A stretch of 64,000 nucleotides of DNA from Whalleya microplaca (Eukaryota > Ascomycota > Sordariomycetes > Xylariales > Xylariaceae), in contig MU385711.1 in assembly GCA_022497155.1 (NCBI GenBank), positions 496,001 through 560,000 on the forward strand, in the 5' to 3' direction. Under the pieces are notes generated by a model. That model was not told where the DNA came from, made no database searches, and was given only the letters and a program-made list of their open reading frames with translations. Of this stretch, positions 51,093 through 63,028 are shown piece by piece (within the stretch, counting starts at the first letter, position 1; each line of letters starts with the position of its first letter). Made by a program: the position numbers and the translations under genes.

Positions 51093-51533
51093 GGTCCTGC
51101 AACAGGAAACCCTAAAGCTCGGAACTATACCTAGCCGTGCTGTGCACGATGCACGCCTATCCGCGTCGTCGTGCAGTTGCAGCCTATACTTCGAGGCTAC
51201 AGGAGACTAATTAAGATCGATCGACTTTGTCTCATCACCGCATAACAGACTGAGTTTAATCTTCTTCTGTGGTGTTCTTCCCTACATATCACTAAAGGGG
51301 ACAGCCAATAACTCATAGGGCGCATGCGAGCGGGTTACGTTCTGAAACTAACAATCATCTCTGCGTCTATCAACATATGCAACTAATGTGTAGCGGAGGC
51401 CAGCTACCCCGTAGTCTACAGTCGAAGTCTCCAGCATGTACTCTCAAGTTCCTGGGTCATCATCATGTGCCTGAGTAACGTAACGCCGTAACGCATAGCT
51501 AGTGCTAACAGCTTCAACCAGTCTAAAGCAAAT
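51093..51533. other. Spacer between MITE and GSH1
   Basis: Probably the 3' UTR and terminator region of GSH1. No gene seen. Confidence 0.5.
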
Positions 51534-53855
51534 CTAAGCCGCAGAGCCTCCGCAACCACCTCGGAAGTGGCCGAGCAACTTCTCCAAGTCCGGCACCTCA
51601 AGGCCCTTCCAGCCCTTCCTTGCCTGCTCTCTCTCGCCGATGTCTATAACCGCGCCTATCAAGCTGTTGTTTACCTCATCACTGACAGCGCTGTCGTGCT
51701 TGTATTCTGGGTGCTGAGCGACAAAGTGCCTAATCCATTTGGCAGTTGTCCAAAGCTTGCCGCTGGCACGCTTTCGTATGAGATCCAGGTATATCGCGAG
51801 GTCACACCTAGTCTGTACATCGACATTCACGGCGTCAAGGTAGCTCTCGACAATCGGAATGAGACCTGGGAAGTCATGCTCATCTGAACCGTTGATAACC
51901 TCGTCGACCGTCATGAGCGTGTACTCATCCTCCACAGGCCCTGTGGGGGTCTGAGGCCGGCTGGTTTGGGGTGAAGTTGACCCAGACGAACCAGAGCTGC
52001 GCACCGGCCGATTCGTGAATGGATTCTTGCGGAAATAGAATTTCTTCTCAAGAACTGCGTCTCTTGCATGGGCAGTCTCCATATTTTCGTCAACTTTGAG
52101 AATGGGTATGTAGAAGTTCAAGTCAAAACTGAGGATCGCACGCGTTATCAACACCATGAACACAGCAAAGGCCGCGTTCTCAAAGTCGGTTATCTGGATC
52201 TCCATCGGGCGGAACTCAACACGCCAGCCAATATCAGAGCCTGGTGGAGGCGGCTTGAATCGCATATGCTGCCAGTTGGTGCTCTGGATATTCTCAAAGT
52301 GATCGGCCTTTGTCAAGTCAAGTTCCTCAAGATCCTCACTGAAGATGACGATAGGATCGCGGATGAACAGATGCGCGAAATGTGTCGCAAGACGATCATC
52401 CATTCCACCTTCAAGTAACTCCGTCTTGATGGCCTCGTCAATGACGAGGTTAGGATCAAAGTATTCTGGGCGCAGACGTGCATCGGTACTAATGTAGGTA
52501 GAATTAGATGCGTATCGAGACTTGGGGATGCGCCAACGGCTATATTTCAGGGGCTGGACAATGTTAGCGTCTTCATAACTGGTCAATTCACCGCACCGGG
52601 CACTCACCTCCTCTCCTAGCTCTTCAGGTGTGCGGTCATCTACAGCACGACTGATCTGGTTCCAGCGAACATCGGTGTCTGCCAGAAAGCCCTTATAAAT
52701 CGGGGTTGCCGCAGTTAATGCCAGCATAATCGGCCCAATTGGGCTCAGCTGATCATACATCTGCCTGCCTTCTGTGATATTCTTCGCCTGAAAAGTGATC
52801 TGTAAACAGCAGCTTCCCATGCCAAATGCCATAGCATCCATATGGATGAAGTTATCGGGGGCTGCATCATTCCTTACGTCATCGTCCTCAGGCCAGTTGT
52901 GTAAGTCATAGTTAACAGTAGGATCCTTCCACGGATTGGGCGTCTTTACATCGTGGAACACTGGCACATTAACTTGAACTTTTCTCCCACGACGCCAGCG
53001 GATATTTGCTGCCAGTGTGGGGAAACGAATATGAGGATTAGCAATCTCATCCGGCACGAATTGTGAACGAAGCTTTGGTCCAGATGGCGGGTAATATGGG
53101 TCTGTAAATACGCCTGGGACACCTAGACGAGGAAAGGTAGTGAGTGTGATAGGGTACTCCTCAGGGTTCATATGTTCCTTGGCTATCTTCCTCCTAGACC
53201 CAAGTCAGTCCAGTGCCATGTATACGTGAATAATACAGTCATACCTGGTTTTCATATCGCGCTCAACACTCAAAAGCTCTTTAAACCCGATACCCCAGGG
53301 CTTACCCGGGGTTGCCTCGAGCATGAACCTACCAAATTCTGGATGGAAAACCGGCAATGGGTCCGAACTCTGTTCCTCGACTTCCTGGAGTGCAGGAACA
53401 CATCCTCCCTTAGTGGATAATTCCTCATCAGTTGCCAGGGCCGTGAGAATATCCGCTTGCCGGAGTGATAAGAGGATCTTGGGGTCATCCTTTGAATATT
53501 TCACGACCAAATATTCTACCTATGCTATCTGTTAGCTGAGTATCCGATGACTTAGACGAGGTGGTATGCGTGTTACCTCATCACCCCAGAGCATAGCATC
53601 GTGCTCCTTGTGCTTGGCCTTATTCCATATTGCAAGCAATTGCTAACACAAATCAGCCGCGATAAAAGGATATTTGCAAGGGCTGTTGAGATAAGGAATT
53701 ACCTTGATACCCCATTCCCTAACCTGCTGTGCATGCTTCTGCGCTTCCGGCCAATCAAGAGCCGTTCCTAAGGCTCTAGAAGCAGGAGTTAATTATCTTG
53801 TATTACCAGGTTGGTTCCCATATCTTATTCAAGGAGGATCTTACAGTAGGCCCAT
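51534..53855 (-). CDS. GSH1: Glutamate-cysteine ligase (gamma-glutamylcysteine synthetase)
   Basis: Catalyses the ATP-dependent joining of glutamate and cysteine, the first and rate-limiting step of glutathione synthesis. Six exons: 53855..53845 (11 nt), 53775..53703, 53642..53577, 53519..53245, 53193..52608 and 52553..51534. They encode 676 residues, close to yeast Gsh1 (678). The start MGLLALGTALDWPEA and the block MLWGDEVEY (about 45-53, substrate/metal-binding Glu residues) are family-typical. So are EFGRFMLEATPGKPWG (111-126), EEYPITLTTFPRLG (153-166), FGMGSCCLQITFQ (265-277) and RIPKSRY. The long continuous frame appears to begin at an internal Met (residue 150), which is not the start. 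The intron 52554..52607 is 54 nt, in frame and stop-free. It has GTGAGT, a GCTAAC branch point and CCAG, and removing it restores the family's spacing before PLKYSRWRIPKSRY. An Ser/Thr/Pro-rich linker lies near residue 530. Confidence 0.95.
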
Positions 53856-56278
53856 CTTGGCTGCTTGATAGCTCTTAGCTGTGCGACTAGATAAAGGACG
53901 ATATGTCTCTCAATAAGTTTAACCTGCCTAGACACGTCGTAGGTCGTTAGGTTGAACAAAGTCTTGTCTTTTCTAAACGAGAAAATCGGTCCAAATAGGT
54001 CAGTGATATAGCAGGCCTGCTATATATTTAGTGAATTGTTTGCTCAGGAAGCAAGCTAGTCATTCACTCTGTGAATACCACGTCACCTACGCCGGAACTG
54101 GAGTTTTGACGTCTCTGTTATTGTAGACAACTCAGTACCATTCACTGAAGGAGTGGATAATCTCCAGGTGGCGTCAACGTTTCAGTGCAGGCTCGGTTCA
54201 GATCGCCCTTGAAGTTTCCAAGGATCTAAAGGCGTTCCCCTAAGTGGCATAACAGCATTCAGGGTCTCGAGACCATGACCACGAATCAGAAGGGCGAGAT
54301 GAGCTGTCCGGTGGTACAGTAGGTCAACTGTGCAACGAAGCACGCAATCATGTAGTCATGCCACTGGACCGGTTAAGACCGTCCTATGGATGCAAAGACC
54401 CTTGCGACAATTCCTCTTGCCTGATCCGGAGTGAATGTAGACAAAAGCATATAAAAGAACCAACTTCACTTCAGTCCAATATAATGATGAGATATTTTGG
54501 AAGACCCTGATGAGTCTAACATCTTATTTTTTTTTTTTTTTCCTGCTTGCCTCATTCGTGGTGGGTCCTCTAGCGATGGGTTAAGAGCCGTTGCCGACCG
54601 AAACCGCAAATGGCTTAGAAATCCATTTTGTATCAACATCATGGAAAGTTTATGGTGGGAGGGAGCGCTTATGATAACGGTCCATTCCGAGCGCGGCCCG
54701 TGTCGGCAATCAGAAATCGTGGCGGTGTCTATGTTAGTATGGGTCACCAGCCACAACTCTCACCCCTTTACTGCGTAAGTAGTATCAATGGACTATACCA
54801 ACCTCATCACCGAGGTCATTATATGAAGTGTTATATATACTAGAGTGATCATATGATACTGCATAACCTTATCCCTTCACTAAATTAAGCTGACTCTTCA
54901 TGGAAAGCAATAGGTAGGAATCAGCATTTTAGTAATTATACATTTTACCAACCATTAGATGAACTGTAGCCGTTAGGATCTCACTAACTTTTACAAGACC
55001 CTTCATATGTCATATATTAATAGTTATTACTCGAATAACTCACTTTAAAAGGATTAGAAGATACACATGTAGCTGCAATACCTAGTAGCAATTTGCTCTG
55101 CCCAGATAGAGACAAGTACTTTAGAGGACAAGTACCTACACAACAGTTGCACAGCATACAAATACATTTACCATGAGCCCCTTTAAATGTAAAGTTGCGG
55201 TTATTGTCAATAACTTTTCGACCTAAAATCTGTTCAGAACTACCATATAACGGTAGGTATTATGAGCTTCTTTGACTCTGAGCTTGCGATGATGATTTCT
55301 ATCTAAGTTGAGGTCGTATAATGCCTCTTCGACTTTAGAGCTCCAATGATAATCTGGAATTTATATGACGCTAAAGTAATTGCGTATACACATGCGTATG
55401 TTTAGGGGTCTATGTATATAGTGATATCTATATGTGTGTGTATATTTGCTTGTGCATGCTTAGTGCTGGAACAGGGCGCAGCGGAATGGACCAGCTCCTG
55501 TAGACCTCCTGTGGGGTATACAGCGTGTAAAACTACTTAACTATCCTACGTACGGAGTATAAATAGTATATTGAAATACCGTATCTTGTAACTTGACCGA
55601 GTATTATATATAATGATAGTCTAACCGTTTCTGTTGGCTCTTTAGGTGAGCCCATTCCCGGCGTACTTATTGGGGGGCTCCTTAAAAAGTCACCAAAGTT
55701 ACTCATCCTTGTGGCGTTCTATATCAGGTACCGGCGGTTACTGAAGAGGGTTGAGTTTTAGTGCTGGAGCTGGCAAGGACTCGACTCGGGACATATGTAA
55801 AGGGCGAATCACGACTGTTTAGGGGGTTATATGCCATGTCAAATTTGGAGACCACCTGGCTGCTTCAATGTGCGTTCTAAGGACAAATAATTGGAACTCG
55901 TATATAACTGTATGCCGTATACATTACGCCGTTTAGCATACAATGTGAGCAATTCAGCTCAGAAAATACTTGAACACGTATGCGTTATACCGAGCTGGAA
56001 TAGGTATATCTCACGGCATAACGTATAAATAACTTATCGATAGTCCTCAGTAAATGAAAAACCATCTAGGCCCAATGATATTCAACGTGTCTATTGAAAA
56101 CAGCTTTACGCACCTTCACTCGAAAAAGGTCGAGGTAGGGGGTGCTGATAAAATCTCTGTATCAAACCAAAGAAATGAGATATCTATGTCTAAGACGTTC
56201 TCTACTATCTATACCCCTCTTGTATCAATGACCTTGGATGCTGGAATGACTTGAATGGGAAATACTCAAAGGAGGTGA
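53856..56278. other. GSH1 upstream region, AT-rich
   Basis: About 2.4 kb between GSH1 and the permease stop, both on the minus strand. It contains the GSH1 promoter and a 14-T run near 54528. I looked for Yap1-type sites (TTACTAA/TTAGTAA) near the GSH1 start and did not see one. No gene supported. Confidence 0.5.
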
Positions 56279-58314
56279 TCAGACCTCAGCCGCTTTCTCA
56301 TTGGTGCCACTAGAAGTTTCCAAGTCACCAGGGTAAGAGTCATCTCCCGGGCTACGTCCAATGATTGTCTCGAATTTCTGTGCAACAAGATTAGTCGACG
56401 CAGCGTTATTTGACACATGTCGGTGAATCGACTTACCGGTCCTTCAAAGGTCTTGCCATATACGAACCAGTAGGTGCCTACTAGGATGAAGAATATGCCG
56501 ATCACAACGACGACATAATCTATATATCATCAGCATTGATTCGTTATCACAGGCAGAGGTTCAACTGACTCATATCATCTCCCGAAACAGGAAGCGCTGT
56601 CGGAAAGCAAAAGAACTGTACGTTGTCAACTTCAACACTTCTTGACACCCAAATTACCCTTTGGAGCAGGACTTACTGTGGACGTCACAACGACAAAGAT
56701 GCTCGCAACCGAATTGAGCACCCATCCGCTCCATCCTAGCGCGAAGTATGTATTCTCCGATTGATACTGTTTAAGAACACCTCGCCCGCGAAGGAGCAGT
56801 ACAATCACGGGGAAGACATAGGACACGTTGAGGAAGATGGTAGAGCTAGCCGCATAAGCACTGAAAGCCACCGAAGGCCCTAGATACAGGAGACCGAAAA
56901 GCGCATTGAAGGCGTAGGTGAATACTATGGTGCGAATCGGCACATTGAGACGGGGCGATAGGTGAGCAAAGCTAGAAAAGATCAGGTCAAGTCTTACAAA
57001 TAGGGGTTGGGGAGCTGGGGTAAACTGACTACTTGTGGAAGACGATGCCCTTGTCTCGCGCCATGGAGAAGAGCAGTCTGCTTGAGCTAGTGACGCACCC
57101 ATTTGTGCCATTGATGAAACAAACAGCCAACATGAGCGTTAATATCGTCGCTGCGGCCCGGCTGCCCGTGCCTTGAAGGATCAACTCGGCGATTGGCATG
57201 TTCGTCGGCGAGTTTAACACCGTATCGGGATCCGTGATACAGAAGAGTATGACCAGGATGAAGACAGTTCCACTGTCAGTCGTGTCAGACAGAGAACCTT
57301 TCCTATCTCATTCGCAATAAAACACAACTCACGTCACTCCACCCACAATGACAGCATATAGAATAGCTCGAGGCGCATCCACAGCTGGCGTAGGCATCTC
57401 TTCCGTCATGTGCAGCGCGGCATCGAATCCGATGAGGGACAGTGCCGACTGCAGCAGGCCCAGGATCCAAGCCATACCATCTGACCAACCATTTTCGTTC
57501 TGGAAGTCCGTGAAGACGAAGGACGCGTCGTTCTTATCGGACGTCGCGAGGAGCACAATGCTGATTATCACTACCCCCAACAACGACCAATACAGCGCAG
57601 CATCGTTCCAGCGACCGAGGATCCTGTTGCCGAATATGTTCGCGCCCGTCGTGAACGTGACGATCGCCAGGAAGATCAGGTATGTTCGCCACGCCTGGAT
57701 CTCGTACGTGCCGCCCGATGCGATGACTGCAGCCGCCTGGATGAATTGCGCTGCGTATCTATCATGTAAGCGGTTTACATCACGCGGGCTTCCAACTCTG
57801 CTTACCAGCGAAGAATCCTTCGGTCGTCACGAGCGTAAGCCACCCAGCGATGCTCGTCCAGCCGACCCAAAAGCTCTGGTGACTCATAGTCAGCCTTCCA
57901 CATCTCCATCTTGGTGTTCTTCTCAGAGCGCCTTTACCATAGCTTTCTTCCACTTTTCCGTTTGGCAAAGAGCGTACACGAAGTGGTATTGACCGCCTGC
58001 GGTGGGCCATATCGCGGCTAGTTCTCCGAGACTCGCGGCCAGCGCGAGGTTGCACAGGACGCAGAAGATGAAGCCGTACAGAAAGGAGACGGAACCCCCT
58101 GATGGAAGGACCAGGCCAATCGATCCCGCCAATGCGATCCAGGTACTGTGTTGCTACCATTAGCTACTGTCCCGATGGATTGCGCGCGCGTAAGTGAAAA
58201 AGCCTGGGTAACACACTTGAGGATCGCGAAGGTCAGGGCGACCATTGTCAACCTCGACAGCCGAGGCTGCAGCCGGCCTTCGTCCGGCGACGAAGCTACG
58301 TTGTTGATAGACAT
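56279..58314 (-). CDS. APC-superfamily amino-acid/choline/GABA-type permease
   Basis: Nine exons: 58314..58217, 58145..57938, 57875..57806, 57750..57333, 57272..57033, 56971..56677, 56615..56570, 56519..56437 and 56377..56279. They encode 518 residues, the usual length for fungal Uga4/Hnm1-type permeases. Introns are 50-71 nt. The chain is a run of hydrophobic helices beginning near residue 22 (LTMVALTFAILNTWIALAGS). It has the conserved ASLGELAAIWPTAGGQYHFVYAL segment, GFDAALHMTEEMPTPAVDAPRAI (substrate-binding region) and SRLLFSMARDKG. A short hydrophilic C-terminus follows. It should work at the plasma or vacuolar membrane as a proton-coupled importer. The substrate (amino acid, GABA, choline or polyamine) cannot be decided. 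It is divergent from the nitrilase across a 1.6-kb region. The donors GTAGTC (exon 5) and GTCAGT (exon 7) are weak but fixed by frame and homology. Confidence 0.92.
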
Positions 58315-59926
58315 GGCAATTTATCTAAAGATAGGTTGGCCAAGTATGCAACATGTCTTGGCTGAGGTATAAGGCAACGAACATGAGGGTAGGAAATTTC
58401 GTCTTTTTAAACCAGGGAACCCTCCCTTAGACGTCACTACGACCTTTTGATAACAGGAAAAGTCGAGATAGCTATAGGTATTATCCCTAGGCTCACGTAA
58501 TATCTTTAAGCCCTGATCCCTAACTAGACAAGCCGACATTCTGACCTACATATCTCATGCAGTCTGATGTTCCACACCAATCACAGGTTGCACTCGCTCA
58601 ATTCTCGATCCTATAGCTGTTGTCATTGGCCAAGACGAATGCAATAATTGACGGAACGGATTTATTAATTCGTGCTGAATACAAATAATGACTCAATGTT
58701 CACCGCTCCTTATCGGAGTAGCCGGGCGCCCTTGCGTACAAACTGTCCTTCAATGTGCTACCTGTTCTACGGTAATACAAATATAAATGACTAAATTTAG
58801 TAGGATATCAAAGATGTGTGTAGTAAGTGTGAAACTTAGCTAGGTAGCGGTTTGGCTAAAATATAAGGGGAGACACCAAACACCATACGATACCCCATGT
58901 CTAATGTCCCTTATCAACTGCAAGGAGAGGTCATTGCCTCATTCGGAAACTAGAGGCGTCATAGCCTGTTACATAGCTTCTGTCTAGTCTCCGGTACGGG
59001 CCAAAGACTCCGCATATCCCGTATGCATGTGAGCTTGGAAAGGGAGAGATCTGAGGCAACAATCTGGGGCCGCATGCGAGATAATGATAGTGAGCACCTT
59101 GTGCAAGGGAGGTGGGGACTGTATAAAGGTGGCCGTGGAAGCCTCGTGGCTTGATCGCGGAGTACTGCCATCGAGTAACAGGAGGATGAGGAGACGTGAG
59201 AAGCTAGGCGAAGTTAGGGCATGTTTGTCATGAATTGAAGCGGAACAGTTTATTTGCTCCACCCATTTCTTCTAGTTAGCTCTCGAGACTTTCCTATATT
59301 CGGACAAGACCCACGCTGAAGCTCGCGTTGATGGAGCGCGAGCAACTCGTCATGGCAGCTTTGGTAAGACTCTGCGATCAATGAAGCAGACTTCCTCTGA
59401 CCAAACTTCGAAAAGGTCTGGGGAAAAGTCTATGTCCTTGTTCATGTATGTACGTTACACGGTGCAAGGATGAGACGGGTACTCCTCTCTACCGTTGTAT
59501 CCTGCAAACAGTTCGATGCTAACATGAGGCGTAGAGTACTACGATGTAGGGGGGCTAGACTTTACCCTACCTGCAGCCGAGCTGACGAGGTTATGAACTG
59601 CTGCATGATATGGCGAACTTGCATACACATCTCGTACAAGGTTACTGTATGTCGATTCGGGGTACACGGCCAATGACGAGGATCGTTTGCTCCAAGTGGT
59701 GTGGCCCCATACTTGGGGGCTTGGGTAGGAGATGTTCGGCTCGGTAGGACTGAGTTGCATCAGGGGATGAGCCAATACTGCACGCCCCCGCATCTATATT
59801 TGGATGGGATTCGGTTAACAAGAGATGGTATAAAGGGCACAAGCCGAGGGCCACTGGCAGTCTAGGTGCTCTCGTCTTCTGGTTGCAAGTAGTACTCCTA
59901 TCCGGTGTTCATCTTCAGACGCAGCA
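58315..59926. promoter_or_regulatory. Divergent intergenic region, permease / nitrilase
   Basis: This 1.6-kb region must contain both promoters. It includes CGG-TA-CGG at about 58992-58999, a direct pair of the triplet recognised by Zn(II)2Cys6 factors. That triplet is common by chance, so I mark it only as a candidate. No gene seen. Confidence 0.35.
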
Positions 59927-61051
59927 ATGGGTACAACAGTTCGCGTTGGAGCAGTCCAGGCTGAGCCGGGCTGGATAGACCTTGAAGGAAGCGTAGACAA
60001 GACTATCTCTCTCATCGAAGAAGCAGCAGCAAAAGGCGTCCAAGTTCTCGGCTTCCCTGAGGTTTGGATCCCTGGGTATCCGTGGTAAGCTCGAGAAGGA
60101 TTATAATCAGGGCCTAGCACTAATGCCTACTTGTCTTCACATCAGGTCGATATGGACTGCCAGCGTTGTCGATAACGCAGCTTACATCCACGACTACATG
60201 GCCAACTCGATGCCCCGAGAATCAGACCATATGAACCGTATCCTAGCCGCGGTGAAGAAAGCAGGCATATTCATAGTTCTTGGATACAGCGAAAGAGATG
60301 GGGCAAGTCTCTACATGGCTCAATCTTTCATCTCGCCGGAAGGGGAAATCGTGCACCACCGACGAAAGATCAAGCCAACGCACGTAGAGCGAACAGTGTG
60401 GGGAGAAGGACAGGCCGAATCGCTTAAATGTGTGGTCCCATCACCATTTGGCAAGATCGGTGGCTTGAATTGTTGGGAGCATCTGCAGCCCCTACTGCGT
60501 TACTACGAATACTCTCAAGGAGCTCAAATACACGTTGCAAGGTCAATCTCAAACAGCCGCCGTCGTTAAAATAAAAAGCCCTGCTAACCCCTTCATAAAG
60601 CTGGCCTCCCACATTCGAGATGCCAGAAAAGATCCCATGGCTATACCACGAGACCGCAGAAGCCGCCTCCCGAGCAAGCCAGTTCATGGCGATCGAGGGA
60701 CAATGCTTCGTACTTGTCGCCACACAAATTTTGACCGAGAAGAATCTAGAGAAAAACAACCTCGTTGGAAACCCAGTGACAAAGACGGTAAGATCATGAA
60801 TCCCTCCCCTAAAACTCCTGACTGCCTAACGTATTCCTCCTTTTTAGCCCGGTGGTGGATTCTCTATGATTTTTGGACCGGATGGCAAACCCCTTTGTGA
60901 GCCGATAGGTGCCGGTGAAGAGGGTATCTTGACAGCGGATGTGAATTTGCGGGATATCGACTACCCCAAAGCGTATATCGATGTTGTTGGACATTATTCG
61001 AGACCGGATTTGCTTAGTTTGTTGGTAAATCCCACCAAGGACACACAGTAA
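59927..61051 (+). CDS. Nitrilase (C-N hydrolase family)
   Basis: Hydrolyses a nitrile to the carboxylic acid and ammonia. Four exons, 59927..60084, 60146..60541, 60601..60787 and 60848..61051, encode 314 residues. The catalytic triad is intact: Glu45 in [11 protein letters not shown], Lys127 in [19 protein letters not shown], and Cys162 in [12 protein letters not shown]. The WPPT segment (186-189) and the [20 protein letters not shown] block are nitrilase-typical and separate it from amidase or CN-hydrolase relatives. The junction 60541|60601 uses the weak donor GTCAAT, but it joins HVA to SWPP exactly as in the family. The end is uncertain. TAA at 61049-61051 overlaps a GTAAGT donor at 61048; splicing to 61106 would replace the last residue by HPEVYLRARGSLR and end at 61145 (326 aa). 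It is divergent from the permease and convergent with the regulator 3' to it. Confidence 0.93.
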
Positions 61052-61322
61052 GTGGCATCCGAAATCATTATCCCTCAATCCTAGTTCATAAGCAAGGAAA
61101 TTCAGCCCCGAAGTGTATCTAAGAGCTAGGGGGTCTTTGAGATAGGTCCAAAGACTCCATACTTCTCGCCAAACTGACTAGAATAGGAAAATGCTGACTC
61201 CGATCTCGCAGAATAACCACGATGTCGAAATAGCCACCGATACGCCCATAAAACCCCGTTAGTATACATATTGGACAACAAATGGTGTCAGAATGTGACA
61301 AAAGTTGACGGTGGTCCGACCG

Positions 61323-63028
61323 TTAGATAAACCAAGGTGCAGCGGTATTCAGATCGATGACATCCCACCACTTTAGATTAGTAACACGACCGCTATCGGC
61401 CTGGAGGTCTTGTTGCTTCCAGAATGACTCAATGATGTTCCTCAGGACAAAGATATTTCCAATGCGTCGTGATTCATCCATCTGGTCTAGCGTTTGAAGG
61501 ATCATGATTCTCTGCTGGTCGGTTTCGGTCTCGCAGGCAATGACGAATAGCGGCCACGGGCTGGTGCAAACCTCTAGGCTGTTTAGTGTCCGGAAGGCTT
61601 GTTCGAGATATATCGATCTCAGTTCCTGAGTCTGAGCGTACTCGCCGGTTCTTTGTAAATATAAGAAAGCTGCAACGCGATAAAGCTCAGCAGTCGCAAG
61701 CACCCTAGTTCGTTCATGTGGTGGTAGGTGGGCTGCATGCTGGGGGTCCAAACGCTGCAAAAGCTTCCCTACTCTGCCCTCAATGTCATGCCATTCGGCA
61801 GCTCTCCGTGCTCGTTCTTCGGGAGAAAAGTGGGCGGATTCGCCTCGAAGATCGATAGCCCGCAACCCGTTCACGTAGCTGATGATTTCCATAACTTCAA
61901 CGGAACATCCGAGCGATCCGATGATCTAATAGCTGTCAGCTACAGTGGTCTATGGACCGAAGAGATCATGAAAAGCGTACTATAGATCTGTCAAAACTGG
62001 TATCATGTAAAAGCCGCAGAGAGGTCGGGCCTTTAATCCCCTGCTGAAGGGGTTGGCTGAAACCACCGAGGATCTCATGATAGAGAAACCAGGTGTAAAG
62101 GAAGCTGTATCCTAATTGTCCAGAGTGGATCGTAGCGAGCTTATCTAAGATGTTCTGAGCACCATTGAAATGTAAACTCCAATTACCCTCTGTCTCATCG
62201 AAGACCTTTTCCATGTTAGCAGTTCCATACATGGAGGAAACATAGGCAATGACCTCACATTATAGACACAGAGCATCATCGAGGTTGCTAACTGCGTCTC
62301 GGTAATACCAACCGACTCGCTCGATAAAGAAGAAGATAGAGACCGAAGAGCTTCAGCCTTATAAGACAACGCCTGGTCTGCGCCCCAAAGATGAAAGGCC
62401 GACACGGCGAGGATAGCATTTCGGAGACCATGGGAGGCGCTGCTGTAGCGCGAAAGTGCCATAGGCAGCAGGTCCTCCCTGAAACCATTGTTGACATCGA
62501 TTGTAGATATCATTCCAGAAAGCTTTTTACGATCTAGCACACAAGTTGTCAACACGTGTTCGAATCGCAGGCTTCGAGCTCATACTTACAGTAGTCGATA
62601 AGAGCCGACTCTCTCTCATGGAAATCCGAGATCAACGGAATGGTCCGGCCTGGTCGTTGCTTGTCGGAAATCAACGAAAGACCAACAAGCGATAAGCCCT
62701 TCTTGGCGATAGCTAAATCCGAGTATGTCATGTTCAAGAATTGCTTGCCATAATAGGCAGAATCAATGACGACGTGATTGTGAAACGTATGATCTGGAAG
62801 GTGAGTTGACCTGCGTCTGCCATCCGGTTGATCTGGCCAAGCAAGACGAATACCGTAACCCATACACTCTCTCCCAGTACGAATACAATTGTTGCAGGCT
62901 GGATAGCCGCGATCGCATCCTATCTTGCGGCCTTTCGGATGTTCAGCGCGTGAGGCGAATTGCTGATGTGGACTCAACTTACGTTTGCACGTCCAACACC
63001 CCTGTGCTCGTTTAACAGTCTCCATCAT
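61323..63028 (-). CDS. Zn(II)2Cys6 fungal transcription factor
   Basis: Five exons, 63028..62983, 62931..62590, 62533..62259, 62205..61981 and 61925..61323, encode 496 residues. The zinc cluster lies at the N-terminus: C11, C14, C21, C28, C31, C38 (GCWTCKRRKIGCD, then PACNNC, then GRECMGYG). It binds DNA, usually CGG triplets. The first intron (62932..62982, 51 nt, GTAAGT to GAAAG) sits inside the cluster, is a multiple of three and has no stop; spliced, it gives the standard CX2CX6C spacing. The rest, with RNAILAVSAFHLWGADQALSYK and CVYNVFDETEGNWSLHFNGAQNIL, matches the fungal-specific middle homology region of the DUF3468-type regulators. It is convergent with the nitrilase (270 bp between stops) and is a natural candidate to control the nitrilase and permease, though that is inferred only from position. 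Confidence 0.92.
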
